DNA of 7,800 nt, taken from NCBI GenBank assembly GCA_029880385.1, contig JAOUOM010000078.1, positions 1 through 7,800 of the forward strand, written 5' to 3'. Below, piece by piece: positions 6,320 through 7,800 of this stretch. Position numbers and translations under genes: made by a program. Positions within the stretch are counted from its first letter, which is position 1. The number at the start of each line of letters is the position of its first letter. The notes under the pieces are model-generated. The model made no database searches. It saw only the letters and a list, made by a program, of their open reading frames with translations, and was not told the origin of the DNA. This DNA is from Cyclobacteriaceae bacterium (GTDB taxonomy: Bacteria; Bacteroidota; Bacteroidia; Cytophagales; Cyclobacteriaceae).

Positions 6320-7573
6320 ATGGAATTAAAACGTGTGGTAATAACCGGGATCGGCGCATTAACGCCTATTGGAAATACGAAAGATGAGTATTGGGATAAC
6401 CTATCCAAAGGAGTCAGTGGTGCCGCTCCCATAACACGTTTCGATGCTTCTAAGTTTCGAACCAAATTTGCATGTGAAGTCAAAAACTTCGACATCAACG
6501 ACCATTTGGATCGTAAGGAAGCTAGAAAAATGGACCCTAACAGCCAGTATGGAATGGTGGTCGGTGATGAAGCCATCAAAGACTCCGGACTTGACCTGGA
6601 TGTAATCGACAAAGACCGGGTAGGCGTAATCTGGGGCTCGGGTATCGGAGGCCTGAAAACATTTCAGGATGAAGTCGTCTCCTATGCCCTCGGTGACGGT
6701 ACGCCTCGGTTCAATCCATTTTTTATTCCAAAAATGATCACCGACATCACACCGGGATGGTTGTCGATCAAATACGGCTTTAGAGGCCCGAATTACGCAA
6801 CTGTCTCCGCTTGTGCTTCGTCCAATCACGCCATCAATGATGCCTTTACCTATATACGGTTGGGCAAAGCGAGTGTAATATTGACCGGAGGTTCGGAATA
6901 TGGAGTGGTGGAATCGGCCATGGGTGGATTTAATGCACTCAAGGCACTTTCCGAACGTAACGACTCCCCCGAAACTGCCTCCCGTCCGTTTGACAAAGAC
7001 CGTGATGGCTTTGTACTGGGCGATGGTGCGGCAGCACTGGTACTCGAAGACCTTGACCATGCACTGGCTCGCGGGGCAAAAATCTACGCTGAAGTGCTGG
7101 GAGGCGGAATGAGTGCCGATGCCTATCACATTACAGCCCCGCATCCGGAAGGCCTGGGTATCCTGAAAGTAATGAAAGATACCCTGAGTGATGCCGGGCT
7201 CAAACCTGAAGACATTGACTATGTCAATACCCATGGTACGTCCACCCCGCTGGGAGATGTGGGGGAACTGAAAGCCATTCAGGCCGTATTTGGTGAGCAT
7301 GCCTATAAGTTGAATATCAGTTCAACCAAGTCTATGACAGGCCACTTATTGGGAGCTGCCGGTGCAATTGAAGCCGTAGCTTCCCTTCTGACAATCGAAA
7401 GAGGAATCATCCCGCCGACAATCAACCATTTCACGGATGATCCGGAAATCGATGCCAAACTAAACCTGACATTTAATGTGGCCCAAAAACGAGATGTAAA
7501 CATTGTGATGAGCAATACATTCGGCTTTGGGGGACATAATACTTCCCTGGTTTTTGGAAAATATAAAGGTTAG
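6320..7573 (+). CDS. fabF: 3-oxoacyl-[acyl-carrier-protein] synthase II (KAS II)
   Basis: It condenses malonyl-ACP with an acyl-ACP to extend fatty acids by two carbons. The 417 residues match FabF size. The thiolase-fold active site is complete: nucleophile C165 in VSACASSNHA, H305 in NTHGTSTPLGD, K337 in SSTKSMTGH, and H342 in GHLLGAAGA. The Cys-His-His set separates it from FabH-type synthases (Cys-His-Asn). The start VVITGIGALTPIG is typical of the N-terminus, and the end NTFGFGGHNTSLVF carries the glycine-rich loop with the gatekeeper-type Phe. The segment FVLGDGAAALVLE differs slightly from the common GEGAG form but is conservative. The adjacent acpP and the one-base overlap with rnc downstream suggest a three-gene operon. 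The start lacks a Shine-Dalgarno sequence. Confidence 0.97.
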   Translation: MELKRVVITGIGALTPIGNTKDEYWDNLSKGVSGAAPITRFDASKFRTKFACEVKNFDINDHLDRKEARKMDPNSQYGMVVGDEAIKDSGLDLDVIDKDRVGVIWGSGIGGLKTFQDEVVSYALGDGTPRFNPFFIPKMITDITPGWLSIKYGFRGPNYATVSACASSNHAINDAFTYIRLGKASVILTGGSEYGVVESAMGGFNALKALSERNDSPETASRPFDKDRDGFVLGDGAAALVLEDLDHALARGAKIYAEVLGGGMSADAYHITAPHPEGLGILKVMKDTLSDAGLKPEDIDYVNTHGTSTPLGDVGELKAIQAVFGEHAYKLNISSTKSMTGHLLGAAGAIEAVASLLTIERGIIPPTINHFTDDPEIDAKLNLTFNVAQKRDVNIVMSNTFGFGGHNTSLVFGKYKG

Positions 7574-7800
7574 TGCCAAATCTTACCAAACGGATAGTAA
7601 GCAAGTTTTTCACACCATCCTCTGAAGAGGATAAATACATTTTCAAAGGTATCAAAGCGATTACAGGTAAAAGGCCCTATAACCTTTACCTGTATAAGCT
7701 TGCCATGAAACACACAAGCATGGCCAGGGTAAATGCCTATGGCCTCAAGGAATCCAACGAACGACTGGAATACCTGGGCGATTCGATCCTGGGCATGATC
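7573..7800 (+). CDS. rnc: Ribonuclease III, N-terminal part; runs off the right edge
   Basis: Seventy-six codons are visible before the window ends. The protein is an endonuclease for double-stranded RNA that processes rRNA precursors and structured mRNAs. The signature motif NERLEYLGDS (residues 62-71) supplies E63, E66 and D70, matching E38, E41 and D45 of the E. coli enzyme. The preceding stretch (EEDKYIFKGIKAITGKRP, then LYKLAMKHTS) is the N-terminal helix region usual in Bacteroidota RNase III, which is longer than in E. coli. The remaining catalytic residues and the dsRNA-binding domain lie beyond the edge. The start is GTG 7573-7575, which shares one base with the fabF TAG stop. A stop at 7564-7566 closes the frame just upstream and the next ATG (codon about 47) would delete conserved sequence. 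The fabF-rnc junction suggests coupled translation. Confidence 0.93.
   Translation, partial: MPNLTKRIVSKFFTPSSEEDKYIFKGIKAITGKRPYNLYLYKLAMKHTSMARVNAYGLKESNERLEYLGDSILGMI

Noticed and set aside
6013..6612. Open frame of 199 codons on the - strand across acpP and the start of fabF
   Set aside because: It spans two genuine genes and their spacer in antisense, and its Ser-rich translation shows no domain.
6401..7300. Long open frame (299 codons) on the - strand inside fabF
   Set aside because: It lies wholly antisense to a fabF gene with complete catalytic motifs. The translation is rich in Cys, His and Phe with no recognisable domain.
1..7800. Mobile elements, CRISPR arrays, tRNA genes or horizontally acquired islands
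   Set aside because: I saw no direct repeats with spacers, no transposase or integrase motifs and no tRNA-like folds. The coding style is uniform throughout.

Overview
The window looks like a chromosomal segment of a Bacteroidota bacterium, possibly of the Cytophagales or a neighbouring order (the order is a guess). The clues are the acpP-fabF-rnc cluster with an IPExxxVDY-type protein next to pyruvate kinase, the near-total lack of Shine-Dalgarno sequences before start codons, and a TTTG / TnnnTTTG-type promoter upstream of acpP. I see no tRNA, rRNA, CRISPR array, insertion sequence or phage gene. Coding density is very high.

Left block, + strand, 1-4060: five genes packed head to tail. They are the 3' part of a hybrid sensor kinase (ATPase domain, receiver, Hpt), a single-domain response regulator, a 91-residue protein of unknown function, a PhnP-like metallo-beta-lactamase-fold hydrolase with a TTG start, and an NFACT-family protein resembling the ribosome quality-control factor RqcH/Rqc2. 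Junctions are an 8-bp overlap, no gap, a 4-bp overlap and a 4-bp gap, so the block is probably one transcript.

Middle block, - strand, 4065-5936: an IPExxxVDY-family protein followed after 9 bp by pyruvate kinase. Pyruvate kinase converges on the NFACT gene with only 4 bp between the two stop codons, and a strong imperfect hairpin spans both gene ends. The kinase carries the sequence signature associated with potassium-independent enzymes.

Right block, + strand, 6059-7800: acpP (acyl carrier protein), fabF (3-oxoacyl-ACP synthase II) and the 5' part of rnc (RNase III), whose GTG start shares one base with the fabF stop. A 122-bp divergent region (5937-6058) separates this block from the middle one and holds the only good promoter candidate.

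Most of the window is core metabolism and housekeeping (fatty acid elongation, RNA processing, glycolysis, ribosome rescue) plus a phosphorelay. I did not find a convincing new biological system. The points most worth a second look are the potassium-independence signature of the kinase, the RqcH-like gene in a signalling operon, the small unknown protein between the regulator and the hydrolase, and the hairpin shared by two convergent genes.
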